DNA of 39,992 nucleotides from Alphaproteobacteria bacterium (lineage in GTDB: Bacteria > Pseudomonadota > Alphaproteobacteria > Rs-D84). The stretch covers positions 1-39,992 of the forward strand of contig JAFWZK010000057.1 in NCBI GenBank assembly GCA_017522445.1. The letters are read 5' to 3'. Of the stretch, positions 17,831 through 25,065 are shown one piece after another. Within the stretch, counting starts at the first letter, position 1, and each line of letters opens with the position of its first letter. A program made the translations under genes and the position numbers. The notes below the pieces were generated by a model that saw only the letters and a list, made by a program, of their open reading frames with translations, was not told the origin of the DNA and searched no databases.

Positions 17831-18910
17831 TTAGGTATTAAACAAGAAATGACAGATGTCGCCGGGTTGCATCACATAATCACGACCAACCAGACGCATT
17901 TTTCCGGCCTCTTTTACGGCGACTTCGCCGCCCAGGGAAATATAATCTGCTGGGGATATAACCTCGGCCCGGATGAATCCACGTTCAAAATCTGTGTGGA
18001 TTTTGCCCGCTGCCTGGGGGGCAGTCATGCCAACTGTTATTGTCCAGGCGTGTGCCTCTTTGGGGCCAATGGTATAATAAGTTTGCAGCCCCAATGTTTT
18101 ATAACCCGTCTTGATAACCTGGTCCAGACCGGATTCTGTTAACCCCAAATCATCCAAAAACATTTTCCGTTCGTCCGGGTCAACAATTTGCGATATTTCC
18201 ATCTCTATCTTGGACGAAATAATCAAAACATCGTTTGTCGCGCCAAACTTGTCACGAACCAGGTCCGAATATTTATTGCCGGTGGCGGCCGAACCCTCGT
18301 CCACATTACAAACATAAATAACAGGTTTGTTCGTTAATAAATTAAATGGCGTGGCATCAACATCACCCAAACGGGCAGGTATTGATTTCTGTAATCTTTC
18401 ACGAATTGTATTCGCATCCGCCAGTAACTTTATAGCATCTTTGTCCAGACCACGGGCGCGCTTTTCCAGATTTTTTATCTGTTTTTCAATACTTTCCAGG
18501 TCAGCCAGCATCAATTCTGTTTCAATCGTTTCAATGTCATCTAATGGATTAATTTGGCCATGAACATGCACAATGTCGTCATTTTCAAAACAACGTACAA
18601 CATGAATTATCGCATCTGTTGATAGTATGTTTCCCAAAAATTTGTTCCCCAAACCTTCGCCAGTGGATGCACCACGGACCAGACCCGCTATGTCAACAAT
18701 TTCCAATTGTGTCGGTATTATCTTTTGTGCACCAGAAACCGCAGCCAATTCATGCAATGTTGCATCCGGTACAACAACACGGCCTGTGTTCGGTTCAATC
18801 GTACAAAATGGATAGTTCTGGGCGTCGGCCGCAGCACTTTGTGTTAACGCATTAAATAATGTCGATTTGCCAACGTTTGGTAAACCAACAATCCCACAGT
18901 TGAATCCCAT
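17831..18910 (-). CDS. ychF: Redox-regulated ATPase/GTPase YchF
   Basis: Universally conserved Obg-family P-loop NTPase that binds ribosomes; it prefers ATP and is linked to stress responses. The N-terminus has the P-loop GLPNVGKST (residues 8-16), switch II DIAGLVRGAS, and the NVDE sequence in place of the usual NKxD, which is characteristic of YchF. A coiled-coil insertion lies at about 130-180, and the C-terminal TGS domain contains AHAWTITVG and RAEVISPADY. At 359 residues it has normal length (about 363). AAGGATTTTATT precedes the start. Divergent from the SufBD-like gene, 27 bases away. Confidence 0.95.
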   Translation of the reverse strand: MGFNCGIVGLPNVGKSTLFNALTQSAAADAQNYPFCTIEPNTGRVVVPDATLHELAAVSGAQKIIPTQLEIVDIAGLVRGASTGEGLGNKFLGNILSTDAIIHVVRCFENDDIVHVHGQINPLDDIETIETELMLADLESIEKQIKNLEKRARGLDKDAIKLLADANTIRERLQKSIPARLGDVDATPFNLLTNKPVIYVCNVDEGSAATGNKYSDLVRDKFGATNDVLIISSKIEMEISQIVDPDERKMFLDDLGLTESGLDQVIKTGYKTLGLQTYYTIGPKEAHAWTITVGMTAPQAAGKIHTDFERGFIRAEVISPADYISLGGEVAVKEAGKMRLVGRDYVMQPGDICHFLFNT

Positions 18911-18937
18911 AATAAAATCCTTTATAATGCGGATAAT

Positions 18938-19609
18938 ATGTCATACATGTGGAACAAATTCAACATAAAAACAATCCCCGCAGAAACTATCGTTTTCTGT
19001 GATGGAAAATACTGCCCCGAACTGTCAACACTGGAATATAAACCAATTATAAAAAAATACGATTTACCTGTGCATGTTATTTACGTCGGGGAAATAGATG
19101 GAAATAACAATTTGAAAATTACTGTTGGGGTGGAAAATCAAATCGTAATAGTCAGTGCAAATGTAAAAATAAAAAAGCCGGCCTTTTTGAACATTTTTAT
19201 TAAAAACGCCGGGAAAAATTCAAAAATTTCCGGAACAGTCTTGATTGAAAATGATTCAGAATTAAAATACAACTGTTATATGCATAATATGTATGAAAAT
19301 ACGGCCATTTTGATAAAAAATCGCGTTTTTGCCGGGAAAAATTCAAAAAACGAATTGTCCGGAACAGCAATAATAGATGAACAATGCCCAGATTGCGAAT
19401 CTGACCTGGGGTTCGTTGTAATGGCAGATAAAAACGCAAAGCTGGAGTTTGTACCAGCACAAAAAATAAAATCGGAACCAAAATCCGCAGAACACAGTGC
19501 CGCCGTATTTAAACCAACAGATGCACAGATATTTTATCTGAGGGGGGCCGGATTATCCGGTGCCGAAGTCGATACAGCTTTGAAAGAAGCTTTTTTGTCG
19601 TTCGATTAA
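18938..19609 (+). CDS. Short SufB/SufD-like protein (Fe-S cluster scaffold family)
   Basis: A 223-residue protein whose C-terminal half resembles the SufB/SufD beta-helix and C-terminal helices. Supporting stretches are AKLEFVPAQKI, EHSAAVFKPTDAQIFYLRGAGLS and a final helix ALKEAFLSF, matching the family pattern of an acidic strand, HSA, FYL-x-GLS and aF. Full SufB/SufD are 400-480 residues, so most of the N-terminal half is missing. Residues 79-92 (KKPAFLNIFIKNAG) are encoded by a palindromic element whose other copies are intergenic. Two further in-frame repeats (AGKNSK..SGT at 91 and 132) follow. No other suf gene is adjacent. Starts at 18938 or 18947 are both possible. Function in Fe-S assembly is inferred from the fold only. 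Confidence 0.6.
   Translation: MSYMWNKFNIKTIPAETIVFCDGKYCPELSTLEYKPIIKKYDLPVHVIYVGEIDGNNNLKITVGVENQIVIVSANVKIKKPAFLNIFIKNAGKNSKISGTVLIENDSELKYNCYMHNMYENTAILIKNRVFAGKNSKNELSGTAIIDEQCPDCESDLGFVVMADKNAKLEFVPAQKIKSEPKSAEHSAAVFKPTDAQIFYLRGAGLSGAEVDTALKEAFLSFD
19177..19213. repeat. 37-nt palindromic element, copy 2 (inside the SufBD-like gene)
   Basis: Differs from copy 1 only at positions 1 and 31. It lies wholly inside the coding frame and is read as PAFLNIFIKNAG. The CCGGC/GCCGG arms remain paired. In this frame copies 1 and 3 would also be open (PAFLNIFIKKAG, PVFLNIFIKKAG). This is the pattern expected of a mobile palindrome tolerated inside proteins, as known for Rickettsia palindromic elements. 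Confidence 0.85.
19208..19238 (+). repeat. In-frame AGKNSK..SGT repeat, copy 1
   Basis: 31 bases starting GCCGGGAAAAATTCAAAAA and ending TCCGGAACAG, overlapping the right arm of palindromic copy 2. The ends CCGG...CCGG make it an imperfect palindrome itself. It is read in frame as AGKNSKISGT (residues 91-100). Confidence 0.7.
19331..19367 (+). repeat. In-frame AGKNSK..SGT repeat, copy 2
   Basis: Shares the first 19 and last 10 bases with the copy at 19208 but is 6 bases longer in the middle. It is in the same frame, giving AGKNSKNELSGT (residues 132-143). It could be a duplicated beta-helix turn or a second palindromic insertion. Confidence 0.7.
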
Positions 19610-19610
19610 T

Positions 19611-19656
19611 TTCCCGGTGTTTTTGAATATTTTTATTAAAAAAGCCGGGATTTTTT
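19611..19656. repeat. 37-nt palindromic element, copy 3 (after the SufBD-like gene)
   Basis: Core 19613-19649, starting four bases after the stop codon. It differs from copy 1 at three positions; one leaves a G-T pair, so the hairpin still forms. Followed by ATTTTTTATTTT, so this copy would work as a Rho-independent terminator. A short open frame running through it (MFLNIFIKKAG...) is not regarded as a gene. Confidence 0.85.
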
Positions 19657-19693
19657 ATTTTATCATTGCAGAGTTATGGTTCCCCACCAAAAT

Positions 19694-19725
19694 AAAAAAA
19701 ATCCGCCGGTCGGCGGGATTTTTAT
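19694..19725 (-). terminator. Terminator of rpmJ
   Basis: A GC-rich stem (CCGCC against GGCGG) with A-runs on the left and T-runs on the right lies immediately after, and partly into, the rpmJ stop codon on the minus strand. It could also stop rightward transcription. Confidence 0.7.
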
Positions 19726-19856
19726 TTCTTCTTGAAACCCTGTTTCGCTTTGAACTTTGGATTATCTGGGTCAATCAAGATAACCTGTTTACCACGGCGA
19801 ATTTGTTTTACATTGCCGCGTTTTTTCCAGGCCTTTAATGAACTTAAAAATTTCAT
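19722..19856 (-). CDS. rpmJ: 50S ribosomal protein L36
   Basis: A 44-codon gene. The protein begins MKFLSSLKAWKKR, continues with GKQVILIDPDNPKFKAKQG and ends in FKKK. The MK..SSLK start and the NP-FKAKQG end are the L36 signature of the type without zinc; no Cys or His ligands are present. Ribosome site AAAAGGAT precedes the ATG, and a near-consensus promoter lies 24 bases further upstream. L36 is needed for 23S rRNA packing in the large subunit. It stands alone here, away from the other ribosomal genes in the window. Confidence 0.88.
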   Translation of the reverse strand: MKFLSSLKAWKKRGNVKQIRRGKQVILIDPDNPKFKAKQGFKKK

Positions 19857-19879
19857 GTCGTTATCCTTTTTACATGCAG

Positions 19880-19907
19880 ATTATATACATATTTTTTGAA
19901 AAATCAA
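19880..19907 (-). promoter_or_regulatory. Promoter of rpmJ
   Basis: On the minus strand TTGATT (19907-19902) and a perfect TATAAT (19885-19880) are spaced by 16 bases. The start of transcription falls about 17 bases before the ATG. Confidence 0.7.
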
Positions 19908-19948
19908 ATATTATTGTGTTTTTATTTCTGTAAATGCAATACGCCCTG

Positions 19949-20225
19949 TTTTCAACAGGTGAAATAAAAAATACACGTTATTTATATTTATTGTAGTTGT
20001 TGTAGTAGGGGCTGTTGAAATTGTTGAAAACTGTTTTTAACAAAATGTTAACAAGTTTTTAACAAAAAATTGCACAGTTTCTGTGTTGTTTAGACGGCGT
20101 GTTGAAAATTAATGCATGTTTTTTAACATGTTGAAAACTGTCCAGTTATTAACAATTTTAACAATTTTTTGTGGGGGTCAGTTTGTACTTGTTGAAAAGT
20201 GTTGAAATTGTTATAATTATCAACA
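19949..20225. other. Cluster of DnaA-box-like nonamers: candidate replication origin or DnaA-controlled region
   Basis: No gene is present from 19857 to 20237. The stretch carries about 13 copies of a nonamer TTWTYAACA, allowing one change. On the plus strand: 19949, 20034, 20056, 20120, 20146, 20155, 20217. As the complement TGTTGAAA(A/T): 20013, 20022, 20100, 20129, 20190, 20200. Several are spaced exactly 9-10 bases. TTATCAACA at 20217 is one base from the DnaA box TTATCCACA; the others keep TT-T---ACA or nearly so. The left part (19891-20010) is very AT-rich, as a strand-opening region would be. mnmG, gyrB and mnmE, often near origins, lie within 20 kb. An operator array for virB3 is the main alternative. 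Confidence 0.5.
20189..20217 (+). promoter_or_regulatory. Probable promoter of virB3-virB4
   Basis: TTGTTG (20189-20194) and TATAAT (20212-20217) have 17-base spacing, 20 bases before the virB3 ATG. Both boxes overlap copies of the nonamer, so the factor that binds them would compete with RNA polymerase. Confidence 0.5.
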
Positions 20226-20237
20226 AGGAAGAAGAGA

Positions 20238-20534
20238 ATGAAACAGCAAGTTTTAAAAGCACTGGCAAATCCATCACATATTTTTTATGTGCCATATTCT
20301 TTGGCGGTGTTAAACTTTTTAATACAATTCGTGATTTTTACAGTGCTGTTTGTTGTGTCTTTGATTGTTACCAAAGGTAAAAATCCATTAAATCCTTTGT
20401 TCTTTTTGTTGTCTGTTATTGCAGTCCATTCAATCATAGCAATCTTTTCAAAACGTGACCCGCAACTGGGGCAGATTGTGTCCGCAAAAATTCAATTGTT
20501 CAAAAAGAAAGTACCAGGAAAGTTAGCAGCATGA
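20238..20534 (+). CDS. virB3: VirB3-like type IV secretion protein
   Basis: Small inner-membrane subunit of type IV secretion systems that works with VirB4. It has 98 residues with two adjacent membrane segments (about 22-45 and 53-75), a basic N-terminus (MKQQVLKALANPSHIFYVPY) and a C-terminal KRDPQ motif, as in the VirB3/TrbD family. The ribosome site AAGGAAGAAGAG is strong. It overlaps virB4 by 4 bases, the usual arrangement. No other channel component is near. Confidence 0.82.
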   Translation: MKQQVLKALANPSHIFYVPYSLAVLNFLIQFVIFTVLFVVSLIVTKGKNPLNPLFFLLSVIAVHSIIAIFSKRDPQLGQIVSAKIQLFKKKVPGKLAA

Positions 20535-22960
20535 TAAACCAATTAAATGATTTCTTTGATTATTTTGCAGGCAGCGGTTTTGAAATCACCACCGCTGTGA
20601 TGGTGATGATTACACTGTTGGTATTTATTGTATTGCTGATATTCGTGCCGACACTGACCAAGAAAGTTTTTCCACGGTTCGGCTATGATAAATATGCAAA
20701 CTATATCCCTTTTAAGACAGTGTTTACTGATGACTCGATGGAATTGACAGATGGCAGTTTAATCCGTGTCTATCGTGTTGCAGGTCTGCAAACCAGTATG
20801 CTGGATAATGCCGCAAAAGAAAAGTTCCTGGATTTGCGGGCGCAATTGTTTAATCAAATTCGTGACCCAAATGTTGTGTTGCGGTTCTTTATGACACGTG
20901 ATGCGGCCGATGAAAATACAAACTATGAATTCGATCAGCCAACCCTGCAACGCATTTATAATAAATGGCAGGGACAGGGATTAAAAATATTCTTGAATAA
21001 TTATTATATCGTATTGTCGGTGGCGGGGCCGGATAAAAGGGCAAAATTAAATCAATATGGAAACTATGTCGAATCAATTTTGGCGGCATATAAACCACAG
21101 GTGTTGAAAAATAACAGCCGGGATAATATGGCGTGCTTTTTCGGCAGAATATTGTCCCCAATTTCAAAGCCAAAACCAAGGTTTGCAGATAATAATATCG
21201 CAAAACTGACAACTGTTGATGATGTCGAATTCTTGCGTGATGGATTAATCAGATACGTCAGTGGGACACAACAATCGTTCGCTGCATGCGTGTCGTTTAA
21301 AATTTCACCTGACTATCTGGATGAAGAGTTTTTCGAAACGGTTTCAACCATTCAGACGGAAATGATTTGTTTGAATGCATTTAGGATTATGGGAACGGCG
21401 GATATAGAAAAAACCTTTCAACAAAGACGGGCAACCGCAGATGAAAAACAAAAATCAACCGAAGAACAAATCATGCATGCACAGACTGCTATGGATGAAA
21501 ATATTTCAGGTAATCAAAGCTTGGTAAATTATTATCCTTTGTTCGTGATTTATGGTGCCACACCGGCAGAAGTTAATAAATACGTTGACGAGTTTAAAAA
21601 AATCGCCGCAGGATTTGGTATCTCGCCTGTGGTGGAAACGTTTGCAGCAAAGGTTTCATGGTTTGCACAAATCCCAGGATTTGATGTGTTCCCGCGTACA
21701 TTTAAACTGTTATCACGGGCCGCTGCCATTACTGTGCCTATGGCAACACAGCCGCGTGGGGTGGAAAACTCGGACTGGGGGCCGGGGCCGCTGGTTGTGT
21801 TCCCAACCGCACAGGGAACACCGTATCAATTCCAATTTCATGTGTCAGATAAACCGGCCGCAGTGGGACATACGTTGACAATCGGACCAACCGGTGGTGG
21901 TAAAACAACGTTGTTCTCGTTCTTAATCGCACAAAGTTTAAGACATCCAAAGTTAAAAGCATTTTTCTTTGACCGTAATAAAGGGGCGGAAATATTTACA
22001 CTGGCGGTGGGGGGAAAGTATATAACTATGCAGGGAAAAGAAAAAAATACAGATCCCATGGCACACAGTTTTATGACACATTTAAACCCATTGAAAATGC
22101 CAGATACAGCCATAAATCGTGCGTTCCTGCGGCGGTGGTTTGCAATTATTTCTGGGCAAAATGACGCGTTGTCTGCAGATGAAATAGCACGGGCTGTGTC
22201 CGTTAATTTCGATTATTTGAATGATAAAGACAGATTGCTGAAAAATCTGTGGGAAAGTTGTTTCTCGTCGGCGGGAAAAATGCGACCCGCCCTGAAAAAA
22301 TGGGTCGATCCTTTGCAATATGGTGATATATTTAATGAAGCGGCAGATACACTGGATTTACATTCTAGACTGACAACATTTGACTTTACCGATATTTTGC
22401 AGGACGAAACGTTGGCACCTGCGGTCATTTCTTATATACTGCACAGAATTAACAGTATTACTGTGTCGGGCGGAAATCCATCGCTGATTATGATTGACGA
22501 AACGGCACCTATGTTGGAAAACAAAATGTTCCGTGATAACTTTATCACAGGATTACAAGAGGGACGTAAAAATCGTCAGGCATATATGGTGGCATTCCAG
22601 CGGGCAAATGTTCTGGATAAACTGGGGATTGGTGATGTCGTGCGTGGACAGGCACAGACAGTCATGTTTTTCAGAAATCCTGCAGCAGATGTAAATGATT
22701 ATGCACACTGGAACCTGAATCCAATGGAAATGGCATTTATCCAAGGCAAGGCATATCCAAACCTGAAACGGGCGGTGTTGTTGTCAAGGCCTGTTAATAG
22801 GGAATCGGTTATTTTAAATACAGAACTGGGGGGACTGGGGAATCTGTTGCGACTGTTTGAGTCGGGACGCTCGTCAGTGCTGCTGGCCGAAGAATTGTAT
22901 AAAATGTATGGAAATAACTTTGTTAACGAATACCTGAAAAAACAGGGGGCCGCAGATTAA
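20531..22960 (+). CDS. virB4: VirB4-like type IV secretion ATPase
   Basis: Hexameric ATPase that powers T4SS assembly and substrate transfer at the inner membrane. At 809 residues it has the usual length. It carries a short hydrophobic N-terminus (about 15-40), the CagE/TrbE/VirB N-terminal domain, then the P-loop G452-PTGGGKT-459 and Walker B LIMIDE (652-657). Conserved RecA-fold stretches follow, such as LQEGRKNRQAYMVAFQ. In Rickettsiales the same virB3-virB4 pair occurs apart from other vir genes, with further rvh genes elsewhere; a similar scattered arrangement is likely here. A conjugative origin seems unlikely because no relaxase, coupling protein or tra genes are present. Confidence 0.92.
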   Translation: MINQLNDFFDYFAGSGFEITTAVMVMITLLVFIVLLIFVPTLTKKVFPRFGYDKYANYIPFKTVFTDDSMELTDGSLIRVYRVAGLQTSMLDNAAKEKFLDLRAQLFNQIRDPNVVLRFFMTRDAADENTNYEFDQPTLQRIYNKWQGQGLKIFLNNYYIVLSVAGPDKRAKLNQYGNYVESILAAYKPQVLKNNSRDNMACFFGRILSPISKPKPRFADNNIAKLTTVDDVEFLRDGLIRYVSGTQQSFAACVSFKISPDYLDEEFFETVSTIQTEMICLNAFRIMGTADIEKTFQQRRATADEKQKSTEEQIMHAQTAMDENISGNQSLVNYYPLFVIYGATPAEVNKYVDEFKKIAAGFGISPVVETFAAKVSWFAQIPGFDVFPRTFKLLSRAAAITVPMATQPRGVENSDWGPGPLVVFPTAQGTPYQFQFHVSDKPAAVGHTLTIGPTGGGKTTLFSFLIAQSLRHPKLKAFFFDRNKGAEIFTLAVGGKYITMQGKEKNTDPMAHSFMTHLNPLKMPDTAINRAFLRRWFAIISGQNDALSADEIARAVSVNFDYLNDKDRLLKNLWESCFSSAGKMRPALKKWVDPLQYGDIFNEAADTLDLHSRLTTFDFTDILQDETLAPAVISYILHRINSITVSGGNPSLIMIDETAPMLENKMFRDNFITGLQEGRKNRQAYMVAFQRANVLDKLGIGDVVRGQAQTVMFFRNPAADVNDYAHWNLNPMEMAFIQGKAYPNLKRAVLLSRPVNRESVILNTELGGLGNLLRLFESGRSSVLLAEELYKMYGNNFVNEYLKKQGAAD

Positions 22961-22966
22961 TACATT

Positions 22967-23599
22967 GTGGATGGTGTGGCCAGAATGATACGTTTCTTTG
23001 TTGTGTTTCTTTGTTGGTGCTGTGTGTTCCCGTCGTGGGGAAATGATTGCCTGAAATATAAAAATATCCCAAGAGTTATTTTAAATGTGCCAAAATGGAA
23101 AAAAAATGTCGTTCAGCCAAGTGTGCCAATGGGGGGACACTATGGCAAAGTCGAAGCGACACTGATTGAAAATTTTGAGATTATTACAGATATAAATCAG
23201 GTCGATGATGGATATTGTGTGGCACTGAAAACCGTTAATGCAGAAATTGGATATAATGACTTTGAAGTACAAATTGATGTTAAAAATAAACCAAATTCAT
23301 GCGAATATAATGCTGTGATGGAACATGAAAATATGCACATTAAAACATATCTGGGGGTTGTAGATGATTTTAAAGTGGATTTGCAAAGGTCGGTCTTTAA
23401 TGCTGCAGATTCAATCATGCCAGTATGGGTTCAATCATTTGATGATATTGACATGATTATTAATAAAATGCATGATAACCTGGTTAAACATCCAGATTTA
23501 ATACTGGTTAAACAAAAACTGCATGCGGCCGAAGAAATAAAAAATAAAAAGGTTGATGAACAGGAAACAGGTGAAAGTTTGAAAAAATGCAATTTATAA
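22967..23599 (+). CDS. Secreted protein with HExxH motif, putative zinc metalloprotease
   Basis: A 210-residue protein that I do not recognise as a named family. An N-terminal signal peptide (FFVVFLCWCCVFPSWG) predicts export. The mature part has an HExxH motif, H120-E-N-M-H124, in the context SCEYNAVMEHENMHIKTY, which is the zinc-binding signature of many metallopeptidases; the third ligand is not identifiable by eye. Cysteines at 28, 84, 112 and 208 could form disulphides. It starts 6 bases after virB4 and is probably cotranscribed; the start may be 22967 or ATG 22985. A role in cell-wall opening or effector processing for the VirB system is speculation from position. Confidence 0.6.
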   Translation: MDGVARMIRFFVVFLCWCCVFPSWGNDCLKYKNIPRVILNVPKWKKNVVQPSVPMGGHYGKVEATLIENFEIITDINQVDDGYCVALKTVNAEIGYNDFEVQIDVKNKPNSCEYNAVMEHENMHIKTYLGVVDDFKVDLQRSVFNAADSIMPVWVQSFDDIDMIINKMHDNLVKHPDLILVKQKLHAAEEIKNKKVDEQETGESLKKCNL

Positions 23600-23610
23600 A
23601 CGAGGGGACT

Positions 23611-24174
23611 ATGAACTTTATTAAAACGCAAATTAATGGTGTATATATTATAGAACCAAAAATCTTTAAAGATGAACGTGGGTATTTCTTTGAAAGTTAT
23701 AATGAATCTGTATTCCTGAGAAATGGTATAAGAAATAAGTTTGTACAGGATAATCAATCGTGTTCAACATATGGTGTTGTTCGTGGACTGCATGCCCAAG
23801 ATGGCAGGTTCGCCCAGGCAAAATTGGTGCGGGTTCTGCATGGCAAGGTGCTGGATGTGGCGGTCGATATTCGACCAGAATCAAAAACGTTTGGACGCTA
23901 TGTGGCGGCAGAATTAAGTGCGGATAATCAACGGCAACTGTTTATCCCACGTGGATTTTTACATGGGTTTTCTGTGCTGTCCCCAGTGGCGGTATTTGCA
24001 TATAAATGTGATAACTTTTATGCACCACATGCCGAGATTGGTGTTAAATATAATGACCCAATGATAAATGTAGACTGGCGGGTGCCGGCAGATAAAATTA
24101 TCGCATCACAAAAAGATAAAAATGCGATGTTGTTAAGTGAACTGATTGAAAAACAAAAAATTAAGGTAAAATAA
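23611..24174 (+). CDS. rfbC: dTDP-4-dehydrorhamnose 3,5-epimerase
   Basis: Cupin-fold epimerase of dTDP-L-rhamnose synthesis, feeding surface polysaccharide. I start it at MNFIKTQINGVYIIEPKIF (23611), preceded by GAGGGG; the frame is open upstream to 23587 inside the previous gene. Motifs are DERGYFFESY, the catalytic base His61 in VRGLHAQ, KLVRVLHGKVLDVAVDIR and IPRGFLHGF. At 187 residues it has normal length. The other rhamnose genes (rfbA, rfbB, rfbD) are not in the window, so it may act in another deoxysugar route. Confidence 0.93.
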   Translation: MNFIKTQINGVYIIEPKIFKDERGYFFESYNESVFLRNGIRNKFVQDNQSCSTYGVVRGLHAQDGRFAQAKLVRVLHGKVLDVAVDIRPESKTFGRYVAAELSADNQRQLFIPRGFLHGFSVLSPVAVFAYKCDNFYAPHAEIGVKYNDPMINVDWRVPADKIIASQKDKNAMLLSELIEKQKIKVK

Positions 24175-24175
24175 A

Positions 24176-24203
24176 AAAATATCCGCCCATGGGGCGGTTT
24201 TTA
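24176..24203. terminator. Bidirectional terminator between rfbC and the barrel gene
   Basis: The stem CCGCCC/GGGCGG with a 3-base loop has A-run left and T-run right. It lies between convergent genes, overlapping the stop of the outer-membrane gene. Confidence 0.8.
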
Positions 24204-24788
24204 AAATATATACCGTATACCAATCGAAAATTCAGACATGTTTTTGAATAATTCATTGGATAAGGGTGTGTATTGATACTGAAGCAGGCCGGACATATTG
24301 TCCTCAGGAAATGTGTATAAAATACCAATGCCAAATCGACTGGTTACTGTGTTATCAGATATTTTGTCGGATGTTTCGTAAAAAGGACTGATGTATTCAT
24401 ATTTGTTGTAAATATGATAATTAGCAATGCCAAATGATGTGAAAAAATCAAAGTTTCTAGATACTGGGTAATACCCAAATATATCAAAACCATAACCCAT
24501 ATAATAAACTTCGTGGTCAAGGGTGCTGAATGAATCAATCATGCCAAGTTTGTTTGTAGACGAGTGGGTAAAAAATAACTCGACCCCGAAATTGTGACCA
24601 ATGCGGGCACCCGCATTTATTGTCGCAGAATAGTATATGTCGTCCAGGTCGGTTTCATAGGTGTAATCTGATATATTTAAACCAGCATCAATGCCAATAT
24701 AAGGGCGAAAATTTGATGTGTTTGTATAAATACCTGCGTTTGTAGACATTGTAAACATTATCGCAAATATTGTAAATGTTTGTTTCAT
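24201..24788 (-). CDS. Outer-membrane beta-barrel protein (OmpA/OMP_b-brl-like)
   Basis: 195 residues starting at MKQTFTIFAIMFTMSTNA (24788), with AAGGGG upstream; an in-frame ATG at 24815 lacks support. The signal peptide is cleaved after ...STNA. The mature part alternates hydrophobic and polar residues in short strands (FRPYIGIDAGL, ATINAGARIGHNFGVELFF, FDFFTSFGIANYHIY) and ends in Phe (FSIGIRYIF), the C-terminal signal for barrel assembly. This fits the small eight-strand porin-like or surface-antigen family seen in many alphaproteobacteria. The specific function is unknown. Confidence 0.75.
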   Translation of the reverse strand: MKQTFTIFAIMFTMSTNAGIYTNTSNFRPYIGIDAGLNISDYTYETDLDDIYYSATINAGARIGHNFGVELFFTHSSTNKLGMIDSFSTLDHEVYYMGYGFDIFGYYPVSRNFDFFTSFGIANYHIYNKYEYISPFYETSDKISDNTVTSRFGIGILYTFPEDNMSGLLQYQYTPLSNELFKNMSEFSIGIRYIF

Positions 24789-24863
24789 TTCGGTCCCCTT
24801 GGAATGTAATAACAATAATAAAAATGTTGTTTTTTCGCAACAGGATTATGATTTTTGAAATGT

Positions 24864-24893
24864 AAAAAAAACACCCCATTGGGGGCATTTTTT
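24864..24893 (-). terminator. Terminator after initiator tRNA
   Basis: On the minus strand a short stem GCCCCC...GGGGTG is followed by eight T, 9 bases after the tRNA 3' end. The stem is short but GC-only. Confidence 0.65.
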
Positions 24894-24901
24894 ATTAAAA
24901 C

Positions 24902-24978
<77 letters not shown>

Positions 24979-24991
24979 ATAAGGTGCTCAC

Positions 24992-25019
24992 ATTATATAC
25001 TGTTTTTATAAATAGTCAA
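24992..25019 (-). promoter_or_regulatory. Promoter of the initiator tRNA
   Basis: On the minus strand TTGACT (25019-25014) and TATAAT (24997-24992) have 16-base spacing and end 13 bases before the tRNA 5' end. This is the closest match to consensus in the window, as expected for a tRNA gene. Confidence 0.8.
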
Positions 25020-25065
25020 ATAAAAAAAATAAAAATAACTATTTTGATGCTGTAAGCGGTCGGTC

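Noticed and set aside
19617-19838. 73-codon open frame beginning MFLNIFIKKAG after the SufBD-like gene
   Set aside because: It begins inside palindromic copy 3 and runs antisense through rpmJ and its terminator; no ribosome site and no family resemblance. It does show that the element is open in this frame.
20100-20237. Plasmid iterons as explanation for the nonamer cluster
   Set aside because: Iterons are longer direct repeats next to a rep gene; these are short, occur on both strands, and no replication initiator is adjacent.
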